Shown here piece after piece: positions 37,622 through 48,530 of a stretch of DNA of 64,000 nt. Both the position numbers and the translations under genes were made by a program. Where the stretch lies: contig VXAA01006076.1 in assembly GCA_013399115.1 (NCBI GenBank), positions 232,054 to 296,053 on the forward strand, given 5' to 3'. Within the stretch, counting starts at the first letter, position 1, and the number at the start of each line of letters is the position of its first letter. Source of the stretch: Anseranas semipalmata. Its lineage: Eukaryota > Chordata > Aves > Anseriformes > Anseranatidae. The notes beneath the pieces were generated by a model, which saw only the letters and a program-made list of their open reading frames with translations, did not search any database and was not told where the DNA came from.

Positions 37622-39584
37622 GATACAAAAAGAGACAAGGCAATCTTCCCACCAAAGAAACCTCTCAACCCCTTGCTTCAATCCTTTCTTCAAAACCTAC
37701 TGCAAGTCCAAACTTAATTGGAGTTTAAAATAAGAGAAAGAATCAATATATTTCCATGTATCTGCCTTCTGATCTTGCCTCTATTCTGTGCTCTGCTGAA
37801 ATGCGTGGAAGATGTGCCAAAATAACACAAAATGACTGTTCTTCCTCCCATGCTCCCAGCAAGACAGGAAACAGTGTGGCCCCATGAGAATATTTTTTAA
37901 AAAACAACTGTGGCTTATCCTGCAAAGAGCTCCATGGAAACATCAATGGAACTCAATGCTGGACCGCAGCCTAAAGCTGGGGTTTAGCTCAGTTTTTTTA
38001 ATTTGTTCCTATTTTGTCCAAAACAGCCTACACATCTCTGGTACAGCTCTGCTGGCCTGTCAGAAGCTAAGCTGAGCTCTCCAACTTCTTTTAAAACAAG
38101 ATACCAAACAGCCATGAAATGGTAATGACTTTCAGTATTTGACCCAGTAACCTACAGGAGGAATGCAGGTAAAACTTTGACTGATGCTGCATTATGTAAA
38201 GCCAGGATCAGATAAGTGCTGGTATTTTTTCTATGCTTGCCATGATGAATAAAAGCACACAAAGCTTTATTTCAAAATATAAATGAGGTCAGACTGAACA
38301 ATTCCTGTAGTTCTTTTAAAATTACACAGTTGGAAAAGAATTGTCAATCAATTTTATAGGGAACAATGAATGTTAAACCTTATTCAAGACTGTTTCTGTA
38401 CTGGTCTTATTTTCTTAGCATAGAGCGCATTATAGTGATTCACATATCAGGTGGTATCTTTATACCCTGTTCTTCGAATGACTTCATCTTTCATGCATAA
38501 ACCCACAAGAGAATCCTGAAAAACCTTTTCAACTTGTTGATCTGAAAGAGTGTTTGAAAACTGGAGAAGCCTAGTCATTTTATATCCTTGACTACATTAT
38601 TTTACAAAGTACAGCTACATGTGTTCCATTTTAACCAATAAGTAGGACCTGGAAAAGTATAAATATGCCACTCAGTATGCAGGGTTTTTTTCCCTGTCTG
38701 CAACAAGATGTTCTGCCAACTAATTCACATTTGCATGACATTGTAATATTTCCATTAGCTTGGCTGATAAAAGTTTTGAGTATCTGAACATGTTGGCAAC
38801 CTTCAAAAAATTTAAGAAACTTTGGCCTACCTCTTTCTGAGGGGGAAGTAACAGGACAAAACAACAACAAAAGATTCAAGGACTAAAGGTCTAAAATCAT
38901 TATGACTTAGAAAAATGTTAATTTTAGTTTAGTTAGCCTCATGTTTCCTTTACGTAGGAGAGCAATTCATTTTATTATTATTATTTTTTAATGTTCAGCT
39001 GCTCTAAATGTTTTGAGGAAATCAACATTATAAATGAAAGGGACATCTTGTAAAAGTTGGGCATAAAACCAGAAGAATTGGTCACAGTCATATGAGTGAA
39101 TGCAGTCCAACACTCTATTAGCCACTAAGGCAAAATAAGAGTCAAACACTGAAAGCAGTCAAAGGCCAGAAGGACAAAATAAAGGACAACAAGGAGACAA
39201 TCCTAAGCAATTCCTACTTTTAAAATCCTAAGAGAAGCTGGAAGACCTTGTCCATAGAAACCCTACCCTCAGTGAGCAAACGGGGTCCACCAAAAAAAGT
39301 TTCATCCCTCAAATGATGAGATGCCAGAGCCAGAAATCCACGCCAGACAAGAGACAATAAACAAGGAAATAGATACCTTATAGACTAAAAATAGGATGCT
39401 AAAGCTTCTGCTGCTTTGTGAAACAAGGGCCAGAGAAATCACAAAAGTCACAGGTATCAAGAGGAGCAGTATTGTCCTGTTTGTATCCTCAGAGACCCAT
39501 TTGAAATTCAAGCCACCCTCCTCCCGCCCAAGAAAGGATCAACAATGCTGGAATCAGGGAATTACATTTTTCTTCTTTCCATTT

Positions 39585-39610
39585 AAAAAAAAAAAAAAAG
39601 AAAAAAGAAA
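39585..39610 (+). repeat. A-rich tract
   Basis: Fifteen A, then G, then six A and GAAA. Confidence 0.93.
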
Positions 39611-41704
39611 CACTAAAATACACATCTTGAGTTATAAGTATGGAGAAAATCATAAGGTCAGAACAGCAATGTTGGACAAGAACCTGGTCTGAGAACACCA
39701 AGGTCCTTTGCCTTTCTCCTCACTCAGAGCTCCAGAGCCCACTGCTGGGAGTAGGAAGCATACCACCCCCACCCCAAGATTTCCTGCTGTTGTCAGGCAA
39801 CACTCCTACATGCTTTAATGCACTGATTAAATGCTGATTAAGGACCTCACAACTTAACCTTTAATTAGCTCATCACCATCTCGCAATCAGCAATGTGCAG
39901 CCTTCACAATTCTAATCCTGCTCCGCACAAAACTAACTCAGTCCTGCACAGTATTTTGTGCATCAGTATTTGTAAGTGCAGGCTGTTTTCAAAACTAGTA
40001 AGTTTTACTATGTGGGAGAGCTGGGTTTTTTATTCTGTAGGGTTTCACTGGAATAACTCTTGTGGCTTCTAGAAATGTTATACAGATGAGGAATTCAGCC
40101 TACCCTGACTCATAACAGGTTTTTTTTGTTTGGTTGGTTTTGTTTTTTTAACATAAGGAACTGAATACTGATGCACATTCATAAAAAGTCCTTTATTAAA
40201 AGCCCAGGTGCACAGTGCTGCAGGACATTCTTTACCTGCAAATTCTTGTGCCCATGCACGGCTCCATGTAACATAACAGAATCTCATCAAGCACAACTGA
40301 ACCTACCACACAACTGGGTCCTATGTAAGGCAATCTCTTGGAGCCTGGAGCCACATTTTAACTTAAATAAGAATTTTAATGGTCCGCAAAGGTCCCTACC
40401 CAGTGGAAGAAAGCTTTATTTGCCTCTTTTCTACTTGCTCTCCAGAGGAGACCTCGCACCCACTCTGATCTGCAATCATGCAAAAGCTCTGGTAGGAAGC
40501 AGTTCAGAGGCTCGTGTTCTTCTCCTCACTTTGGGACAATGCCCCTGTCAATTTAAGCCACTTTACCCTTTGGGTTTATGGTTCTTCATGATCTTGCTGC
40601 TAATTTGTTCACACTGTTCTTAAGAATTGAAAACAAGCCTGTAAGGGATCATTTCAAATGTCTTTACATTTCCATACCATTAACTCAGAGCAAGAATAGT
40701 TTCAATGTAAGTAAGTGCAGTCTTTAAAATCTTTAACAGCAGTGGGTGAGAAAGAGCTACGCCTAATGAGCCTCAGCCCACTAGAACATATGTTTGTCAG
40801 TAATGCAGACTAAGTGCCAGGATTTATTAAGTAAATTATTGTACAGCCATTTCTTGAGTCTCCAATATTAATGACTTAGTATGAAAGCAGATCGTATGCA
40901 GAAAAGAAAATCAAGAAAGACACCACATTATTCGTATCTGACTGTTTTTATTTCTGCCATCTACCATCCGTTCTTTAGCACCAGCCAGATTGTTTTTTGA
41001 GATAAACTTTTTAATCTAGGAGTGACTGCCAATAAGGTTCTGTGTTTGTGTCTGCAAAGGGGTCTAATAATAGCAAAGACATTTTGGTGTACACTGAAAT
41101 CCAGAAAGAGAAATAAAAGAACCTCTAACCCAAAAGAGCATCTTACTTTGTACCCTTTGAATTCTATACAAAAGTATTTTTACAGAGTTCATGGAAGATC
41201 CCAACTAATGTTTTTCCAAATAATATGTAAATGCATTCACTAATCCACCTGGGACACTGTGACATGTCCTGATGTTTCACTGACTGTTCAGAAACCTCCT
41301 CTTTTCCAGTACAAATTCTGCAGCCTCTTGGAAGGATTTGCCAGAAATAAATGGTTAAAAATACATAGTCAGCAGCACCCATTTCACAGGGATGTAACAC
41401 CCGATGGGGAAGCAAAGAAAGGCAACATAAACAATGGTGGAAAGAACACCTTACAGCACTACAGCTCCATGGTGTGGAGCCCATCCTTCCCAAAGTACCA
41501 TAGTCATAATTCAGCATCAGTGAGCACCTACAACCAAAACCACCTGTCGTATTGTTTTAGTTTTGTACTGAAAGACTGAGTATCTGCTGCAAGAAGAGTA
41601 TCGTCTGCCTCTTCCTTAGTTTAAAAATCATTCTAACCACTATTGGAAAGAAACATTTCTCAAGTTAACAAGTTACCTTTCAAAAACATCTCCATTGCAA
41701 TCTT

Positions 41705-42075
41705 CAAAATGATTTACAGACAGGTAGTCCCAGCTCCCTATTAACTAATTTTAGGCACTTAACTAGAGTTACCCTGAGTATCCTAGGAGATAATGAGGCA
41801 CCTGCTGACAGCAATCGAGATCTTAGTGGTACGAACAACTTTTTTCCCTCTACTGACTGCAGGGGAGGCTTAGGACAATTATGCTCCTAACTGAAGTGCA
41901 TCAATTATGTACCTAAAGTTAGGCAAGATGAATGCAGGCCTACAGAGCCTAACATTTACAGAGAATCAGTGCACCTAAGGTGCTTATGTGGACAGATCAT
42001 TCTTGAAAAAGGTTTTTACACCCCATGTTGGGTCTTTAGATACCTAATTCCCACCAAATTCACTGGGAACTGGTG
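41705..42075. repeat. Possible ancient amniote interspersed repeat
   Basis: This stretch contains recurring 'aggcac', 'cctaac', 'cctaaagttagg' and 'gtgcacctaaggtgc' words. It ends with 'gtctttagatacctaattcccaccaaattcactgggaactgg'. I associate such runs of 'tagg(c)acctaa' with a 'ttcac/caatgggaactg' end with old interspersed repeats in turtles, crocodilians and birds, but I cannot name the family. 'gcacctaaggtgc' is itself a palindrome. It could also be unique sequence with coincidental word repetition. Confidence 0.3.
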
Positions 42076-42518
42076 AATAACTACCTTTAAAAGACCTTTC
42101 CCCAAAGCACATTTGAAAACACTACCTCTGGTTTTAACCTGTTCTGAGTGGCTGTGCACAGCAACAGAGCAACTGAATATCCAAGGAGAACAGCTAACAA
42201 TTTACAGAGGGAGATACAGTGGGGGAAGAGAGAAAGCTGCATTATCTTGTCAGATTTCCCAGCACTTCAGAGGGCCCTGGAGAATCCTACTGGCTTTATG
42301 TGATTGTGATTGACATGATTTATGAAGGTCAAGGAGCTGTGAGCAGCAGCCCTAGGTAGATGCTAAAGCTGACAGCTTTTCCTCTTCAGTGGGAAAGCAG
42401 AGGTGAACAATCCAGTAACAATATGCAAAGTGTATTTCCACGATATGCAGCACTTGAGCCCTTTCTAAAAGCATGTTTGATAAGGACTTGTGTATTTATT
42501 TGCAAGGCAAATATATCC

Positions 42519-42538
42519 TTTTTTTTTTTTTTTTTTTT
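42519..42538 (+). repeat. Poly-T tract
   Basis: Twenty T followed by 'ggacaaaaag'. It could be a minus-strand A-tail, but no retroposon body is recognisable downstream on the + strand. Confidence 0.95.
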
Positions 42539-42660
42539 GGACAAAAAGAATCTGCTACAGTCCCAGCAAAACCTTTCTAAAAAATAAATAAACAGAGGCT
42601 CAAAGGAGAAAGCTAGAAGAAGCACACACAAAAGTTGGTTGTTATTTAGCACAAAAAAAT

Positions 42661-42682
42661 CATAGTCCAAACATAGTCCAAA
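42661..42682 (+). repeat. Small direct duplication
   Basis: The 11-base word catagtccaaa is present twice in direct tandem. Confidence 0.85.
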
Positions 42683-43314
42683 TATACTGAAGTCAACAAT
42701 TTCCTTCTCTGTACACTAGCTAACCATTTTACCATCAGGTACAATTGTTTTGCAATTAGTACACCTGTCATTGCCTCCTTTTGCTATTTCCTACCACATC
42801 ACTCTCTCTCTGGTTGTACAAGTAGCTTCTAAATCATCTCTTCTACGCGACTTTGTCATCTTAGTTGCAGGCCAGGGACCTGTACATTCAAAATGTCCCA
42901 TCAGAAATATCAAACATCACGGAGAACAAGAGGGAAAAAGAAATGACGATTACCAAAACCGTGCATTACCTACACAGATCACCATTGTTACTCATTTTTA
43001 CGTCAAAATCTGCACCCATCCAACAAGGTGTTGATCTCTGATCACGCCTCAGCTGGACACATCTCCTGTATGTGGTACAAGTCTGGTGCTCTACTAGGTA
43101 ATGTGTCCTAGGATACACTGCAAGGCAATGTGAAAGTCTGGCATGACAACCTCAAGTAACCACTGCAAATATTTATTGGTGAAAGTGATAGACAAAAGGC
43201 TTTCTAAGGAGAAAAGCCAACTTTATATGAAATAATTTGTCACATACATGAAAATATTACATTCCTCTTATCCAAGACACAGCAAAATATGTTGCATTGG
43301 ACACATTCTTAAAT

Positions 43315-43323
43315 GGGGGGGGG
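43315..43323 (+). repeat. Poly-G run
   Basis: Nine G after 'cttaaat'. Such runs are prone to sequencing error. Confidence 0.95.
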
Positions 43324-43737
43324 AAGAGGAAATGGGCAATCTCCTTAAGTTACATTTCCAGTTTAGATTTTGTTTAATTATGCTCTTTATTTTGGCTGAG
43401 TCAAATTCCTGCATTCAGCCATGGAAAATGCTATAGCAACCTTTCTGATCAGACAGCTGCAGTATTACAGGGTACTGTGGTTTGCAAATGTATGGAATAT
43501 TGGGAAACGAAGTAAATGTTTTATTCACAGTGGTGTGAGCAGTCACGTCTAGAAGAGATATCACTTCAGTACAAGGCTGTTCGCTGTATTAAATAAATAT
43601 TGAATTTTAAGAGTGTCATCCATTTTCTTCATTATGACATCTGATATCTGAGCCTAGTGAACAAAAATGCTATAAAGAATCTATGGTCCAGAGCAGGCTA
43701 TGCTTTTACAGGTAGAATTAATAACAATACCTAATAA

Positions 43738-43840
43738 TCTGTGCAGCTCTCTTAACCTCTCCGGACCTAGTATTTCCTTTCCATAAAGCAGAGACTGTGT
43801 GTATTACCCTTGTAAAAATCACTATGATGATGAAAAAATA
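43738..43840 (+). mobile_element. MIR-like SINE relic (forward orientation)
   Basis: The stretch 'cagctctcttaacctctccggacctagtatttcctttccataaagcagaga' resembles the forward MIR core (ttacttaacctctctgtgcctcagtttcctcatctgtaaaatgggga). The following 'gtgtattacccttgtaaaaatcactatgatgatgaaaa' loosely follows the MIR 3' half. It is diverged. It sits about 450 bases before the CR1 insertion and about 2.4 kb from the other MIR-like relic, in opposite orientation to it. Confidence 0.45.
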
Positions 43841-44284
43841 TTTCTCATACTTAATCCCTCTTCACAGTGAATATTTTCCTTTAGAAAAAAAAGATTGAAA
43901 ATCTGATGGATACACAAGCTTGATATAGGTTCAGCAACATTTTCTTTCATTATGAAAGACATAAAACATATGCTCATGCGGGACACAGGTTATGGCATTA
44001 TTTCTGGTTTCTTTTTGTAAATTTGCACTGTTGCTGTAAATTAGAGGGTTTTCGGTTCTTTATTGAGGTTTGTGGTGGCCTCTAGTGGTGGCTGTGTGAA
44101 CGGGACATTTCCCTCTCCCGGTTGTTCACAAACTGAAAGATGGCTGTGAACAAAAAAATCTGTGTTGCGAGTTGTGGCTCCTAGTCTTTCACACAGGAAG
44201 GGTAGGAAAGAGCAAACCAGCAGTGCCTTTGTATAGCTGACACTATAGCTGACAAAAGCAAACTCTTTGAAGGTGAAGAAACAT
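43841..44284. other. Unidentified sequence upstream of CR1
   Basis: The segment from about 44041 ('gtggtggcctctagtggtggctgtgtgaacggg') is richer in GT/TGG words than its neighbours but is not CR1 sequence that I recognise. It may be pre-insertion host DNA or part of another element. Confidence 0.4.
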
Positions 44285-44291
44285 GGAGAGA

Positions 44292-45058
44292 AGGGATGCC
44301 ATCCAGAGGGACCTGGACAGGCTTGAGAGGTGGGCCTGTGCAAACCTCATGAAGTTCAACAAGGCCAAGTGCAAGGTCCTGGGTCCAGCAATCCCAAGCA
44401 CGAATACAGGCTAGGTGATTGGTGAACTGAGAGCAGCCCTGTGGGCTGGGACTTAGGGATGAAAAGCTTGACAGAAGCCAGTAACGTGCACTTGCAGCCC
44501 AGAAACCAACCGTATCCTGGGCTGCATCAGAAGCAGCGTGGCCAGCACATCGAGGAAGGTGATTCTGCCCCTCTGCTCTGCGCTCGTGAGACCCCACCTG
44601 GAGCCCTGCAGTCAGCTCTGGGGCCCCCAGCACAAGAAGGACGTGGACCTGTTAGAGCTGGTCCAGAGGAGGGCCACGAGGATGCTCAGAGGGCTGGAGC
44701 ACCTCTGCTAGGAAGAGAAGCTGAGGGAGTTGGGGTTGTTCAGCCTGGAGAAGAGAAGGCTCCAGGAAGACCTTATAGCAGCCTTCCAGTGCCTAAATGC
44801 GGCTACAGGAAAACTGGGGAGGGACTCTTTGTCAGGGAGTGTAGTGATAAAACAAGGAGTAAAACAAAAACAAAAACAAAAAAAACCACACCACTAAAAG
44901 AGGGTAGATTTAGATTAAACATATTAAACATTAGGAAGAAAATCTTCACTCAGAGGGTGGTGAGACACTGGAACAAGTTGCCCAGAGAAGCTGTGGATGT
45001 CCCATCCCTGGAAGTGTTCAAGGCCAGGTTGGATGGGGCTTTGGGCAACCTGGTCTAG
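44292..45058 (+). pseudogene. CR1 ORF2 C-terminal remnant, broken
   Basis: This is the degenerate end of the CR1 ORF2 protein (endonuclease and reverse transcriptase); the catalytic domains are absent because of 5' truncation. In the frame starting at 44292 the opening reads [19 protein letters not shown], typical of the region after the reverse transcriptase. A TAG at 44412-44414 interrupts it. The same frame resumes around 44514 (ILGCIR... [20 protein letters not shown]) and meets another TAG at 44709-44711. It then continues (LRELGLFSLEKRRL) until an apparent one-base loss near 44800-44806 shifts the frame. The last part, in the frame of 44441-45058, reads GEGLFVRECSDKTR, then a lysine/threonine-rich insertion from the CAAAAA tract, then RVVRHWNKLPREAVDVPSLE, ending at the normal stop. 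The N-terminal part of the 205-codon open frame is therefore an out-of-frame reading. The copy cannot make a working protein. Confidence 0.9.
44861..44887 (+). repeat. (CAAAAA)n tract inside CR1
   Basis: About four CAAAAA-type units sit where CR1 ORF2 normally has a short non-repetitive segment between the 'gtgataaaacaagga' and 'agagggtagatttagatt' blocks. The local frame stays open and encodes a KTKTKTKK-like stretch. It could be expansion after insertion or replacement of part of the original sequence. Confidence 0.85.
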
Positions 45059-45093
45059 TGGAAGGTGTCCTTGCCCATGGCAGGGGGGTAGGG

Positions 45094-45137
45094 CTAAAGG
45101 TAAAAGGTAAGGTAAAGGAAGGTAAAGGTAAAAGGTC
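45094..45137 (+). repeat. GGTAAA-type minisatellite in CR1 3' UTR
   Basis: Imperfect repeats of GGTAAA/GGTAAAA lie between 'caggggggtagggct' and 'ggtcccttccaaccc'. In related CR1 copies this position holds a short unique segment ('gttggaactagatgatctttaa' in my memory of the consensus). The expansion probably arose by replication slippage after insertion. Confidence 0.8.
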
Positions 45138-45170
45138 CCTTCCAACCCAAACCACTCTATGATTCTATGA

Positions 45171-46194
45171 AACCACTTCATTTGTTCCACAGTTCTTTGC
45201 AACAAGCTAATCTAAGACCTTTCCTAATACTTCTTAATGTTTCATCCCAGCAACCAAAAATAGCCCATCTTTCCATAAGTTTCCCTCAAAGTCTTCAGGG
45301 TCTAGGGTTTTTAAGGTGAAATTAACTCTGGAAAAGAAATCCAAGGATGGCCTTCAATATTGGAATACAGTCTGAGCACGCCACCACATGGAGCAGCCAG
45401 AATGGTGGTTTTAGAATCTGATTTTCCTCACAGGAGAAATTATTTTGAACTTCATTCTTTACCCTGTCTTCTAAATATTCCTCGGGTTCATCTCAAAAGC
45501 ATGACACTACCCTCTGTTGCTGGAAGTATACTCATTTTCCCCTAGTATGTAAGGAAAATCTTCACATATACTACCAGGCCTTAATGGCTTCCTCTCCAAA
45601 TGCCATTCATCATTTCTCTCTTACCTACCTTGAAATCATTCTCAGAAAAAGACTTTGTTATCCAAACCAGGAGTCTCTTTGCTAAACCACTGCACAAAAT
45701 CTTTTAATGGTTTCCCCTCTTCTTTCTCCTCCTCTCTTCCTCCCCACTTCAGACCTAAAGGACAGACCTCAGTCCCAAGAGAGACCCTAAAACTGGCAGA
45801 TCACTGATGTGAAGACACAGCAATAACAGCAGCAATCGTTTCAGATGCCACATTATCCGTGTTCAGTGGATCTGACAGAATCCATTCCTGACACGCTTGC
45901 TAGCAGAAATCAAACTTTACAGAGTGCTTGTCAGAAATGTTTGAACTAGACATGCTCAGAAAGGGCCCAATGAAAGATAAATATATTTGAAATGTGTAGA
46001 GGTTTATCCTTATTTCTTCGATGGCTGTTTCAGAACTCTCACTGTACTAAGCTTTTTAATCTTAAATTCAAAACACTTAACAGTCAATTAAAAATAATGG
46101 CATCCTTTCATTCAGCTTTTCAGCCATGTTCCCAAAAGAGGCTAATGCCTCACTGGAGGAACCCACAGAACAGCTTCAAAGTGAGTGCTTATGT
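45171..46194. other. No gene supported between CR1 and MIR-like relic
   Basis: Unique sequence, pyrimidine-rich around 45700-45750 ('cccctcttctttctcctcctctcttcctccccac'). No gene is recognised. Confidence 0.65.
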
Positions 46195-46305
46195 GGGCTG
46201 GGAAACTGAGGCACGGAGAGAAGATCACACAGATAGGATGTGACAAGGTCAGAAATAAAACCCGATTTTCCTAATTCCTAGGACCCTGTCCTAATCCCTG
46301 AAGAC
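46195..46305 (-). mobile_element. MIR-like SINE relic (reverse orientation)
   Basis: The + strand reads 'gggaaactgaggcacggagagaagatcacacagataggatgtgac', then 'aataaaacccgattttcctaattcctaggaccctgtcctaatccct'. This follows the reverse complement of the MIR core and 5' part: gaggaaactgaggcacagagaggttaag, then ggtcacacagctagtaag, then the internal promoter region 'gggattcgaaccc'. A short deletion is evident between 'gagag' and 'gatcacacag'. MIR-type SINEs are ancient tRNA-derived, LINE2-mobilised elements found as relics across amniotes. The match is by eye. Confidence 0.65.
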
Positions 46306-47438
46306 ATTCCTTTCCTTGCAAGGGGTATTTCAAAATGAACCGTTAAATCCCACCACTGTTCTCATCTTTCTCTGGCCAGATGATATCCCATGTTGCTTTC
46401 ATTATTGCTTTGTGCTATCCTTTGGCTCTCCTGCTCCACTCCAGCTCTCTTGGCTTGGCCCACAATCTCTTCAAAAGCACAGTGCAAGTATTATTTCTGT
46501 TTCATGCAAAGCTTGCCTAAATTTGTGGCAGGGAAAAGGCTGCAGAAAAACTGTATCGTGTGACTCCCAAATGAAACCAGCTGCCTATTATTTCCATGCC
46601 TGTTACTTTAGACCAAATTATGTGAGCTGGAAAGCTAATCTTTGGCCACCCTTTGACAAAGCAGATTTTTTTTTTAATAATCAGTTTTTATTTACATTTT
46701 GTGCTAGTAGCATAGGAATTTGATCACAAATACGACCTTGTTGTTATCTGCTTTTGCTTAGCCAATTTTGCTGTTAAGCCAATTACAATAGTGATATGGA
46801 ATATTTGCGTTAATGTGTCTTTAAGCTGTAGCTGCCAAGTCTACTAACAAAAGGCCAATGGTCAGTGACAAACTTTCACCAGTCATCGAGACCCAGGCAC
46901 TCGTGACAATTGATAGCACTTGCAAAGCTCTCCTGCAGCCTTTACCCTGACAGTGTGTCAAGATTTCACACCAAGCTCCATGCTACTGTAGACTGACTGT
47001 TTCTGGAAACTATAATACCTAATCTAGAGGCAATCTGGGAATATCTAGAGGGCAATTGTAGATATAGCATTAGGCTAGAGAAGGATACTGGCACCATGGG
47101 CTCACTGAGAGTAGCCGACAGTCACAGATGCTACAAGCCTATCTATCAAATCAAAATTGCACGCCTTTCAAAATCAGTTCTCATTCAGGTAGAAAGTGGG
47201 TCAGTGCAGAAACTGTCCTGTGAAACACTACAGCCAGCATTCTGCAGCAAAGTGTAAGAGTAGGTGATCATAATTGTCCCTTCAGTTTTTAAAATGTACA
47301 GTTTTCTCTTGAGACTACAATATTAACAACACAAGTGCTCATCTTGCAGCTGCCAGTGCCTTAACTTGCTTCACCTCAAGCATTTCAGAGTGAAGATCCT
47401 CCAGATCCTCCTCCATGCTGCTTTATTTTATTTATTTT

Positions 47439-47439
47439 N
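47439..47439. other. Ambiguous base (N)
   Basis: A single undetermined base inside the T-rich stretch 'ttttatttattttnt'. It marks a base-call or assembly uncertainty, not a biological feature. Confidence 0.99.
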
Positions 47440-47682
47440 TCCTCATGTTCTGCCTGCCTTATGTCCTACATTTCATTCTTAGTCATTCTGCCTGTTTTGA
47501 GTCTTGCAAATGACTATGCCTGCCAGCTAATTGATACTGGTAAGAACATTTTTCAAGGTTAGGCTCTAGTGATTGTGAATGCATGAAAGTAGCCATAACA
47601 TAGCAGTACTTAGTGGCTTTAACCAAAATTAAAATTTCTTTGCATTAGGAACTGCATAGTGTCTGTTCCTTGAGCACACATT

Positions 47683-47707
47683 AAAAAATAAAATAAAATA
47701 AAATAAA
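47683..47707 (+). repeat. (AAAAT)n microsatellite
   Basis: Five A followed by about four AAAAT units, ending at 'aaataaattgcc'. Confidence 0.95.
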
Positions 47708-48508
47708 TTGCCATTCAGATCTTTGACCACCTGTACTCTTAAGTTCAAATGGGTTCTGCCAATGGCACATCAACATTATCTGATCTGCAAGTGAATTCTG
47801 TTTGTTGAACTTTTTCTCCCCTCAACATTTCAAAAGCCATCAAAGTTTAAAGGCCCACATATTCAACCCTCAAAAATGTAAAGTGGCTTATGCAGCCTAT
47901 TGAGAAATAGATAACTATCTTCCTAAATAAAGCAGCAGATTTCATAGAGATAAAAGTAATACCTTCTTCCTTCGGAGAAACTGATGAGAATGTTTCATTA
48001 GAACATTGTACAGTAAAATATTTACCTCTGATATTATGGAAAAATCTGAAGATCTAAAAATAGAAGGTGGTTGAAGCAGCATGCCTCAGTGCCAGCTCTC
48101 AATTGTTATGGTCTATTCACAGCCAGCATCTTGAGGCTCAGAACAAATCCTGCAATATACATTCTTCTGAAAGAATTTATGGTCAGGAAGAAAGCTGACT
48201 GGTAGTATGAAATCACTGTAAAACAAATACATGCACAAATCCTGATATTCTTCTAAGGGTAATGGATTCATATCTACTTCTATCCAATTATTTCTTCATT
48301 TTCAGAGGGCACAGAGGAACGAAAGTATTCAAGCTTTATCTTAACCCTGCCAGATCTGCATAACAGAAAACGGCTTATAGCTTAAGGCAAAAACATACTT
48401 CTAGAATCTTTGGCTTCCTGGCTGCACATCGCATGGGCTGTGAGTTTCCCAACTCCTTGGCCTGCTTAAGTCTCCACTTCAGCAGATCTTCTTTCACCTT
48501 AGCGAAAG

Positions 48509-48530
48509 AAAAAAAAAAAAAAAAAAAAAA
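48509..48530 (+). repeat. Poly-A tract
   Basis: Twenty-two A after 'agcgaaag', the longest pure A-run in the window. No recognisable retroposon precedes it. Confidence 0.95.

Larger units (their letters stand above)
31961..41704. other. No gene supported; unique sequence
   Basis: AT-rich at the start, then average. It holds the purine tracts at 35.7 kb and poly-A runs at 37.6 and 39.6 kb. The 150-codon + frame at 40171-40623 has no recognised domain. A splice-like 'cccacag/cctgcactac' near 33.9 kb is not supported by a recognisable peptide. Confidence 0.65.
42076..43737. other. No gene supported
   Basis: Contains a T20 run, a small direct duplication and a G9 run. Otherwise unique sequence with nothing recognised. 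Confidence 0.65.
44285..45170 (+). mobile_element. CR1 LINE retrotransposon, 5'-truncated copy
   Basis: This is a 3' fragment of a chicken-repeat-1 (CR1) non-LTR retrotransposon. It begins inside ORF2 at 'gagaagggatgccatcc' and runs through the ORF2 stop into the 3' UTR ('ggcaacctggtctagtgg', 'ggtcccttccaacccaaacc'). It ends with 'ctatgattctatga', the short 8-9 bp repeat end typical of CR1, with no poly-A tail. Full-length CR1 is about 4.5 kb, so this is the common 5'-truncated form. Two features are unusual: a (CAAAAA)n tract at about 44861-44887 inside ORF2, and a GGTAAA-type expansion at about 45094-45137 in the 3' UTR. No flanking duplication is obvious, as usual for CR1. Sequence upstream of 44285 does not look like CR1. 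I do not assign a subfamily. The family call rests on remembered avian CR1 consensus, but similarity is long and clear. Confidence 0.95.

Noticed and set aside
40171..40623. 150-codon plus-strand open frame
   Set aside because: Cys/Leu/Ser-rich, no domain or splice-site support, and not recognisable as an exon.
42519..42538. T20 run as the tail of a minus-strand processed pseudogene
   Set aside because: No gene-like body is recognisable next to it on the appropriate side.
44441..44790. N-terminal part of a 205-codon open frame
   Set aside because: The true CR1 ORF2 reading is in another frame here; this part is an out-of-frame translation of the same transposon.
48509..48530. A22 run as the tail of a plus-strand processed pseudogene or SINE
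   Set aside because: The upstream sequence shows no coding remnant or SINE promoter boxes.
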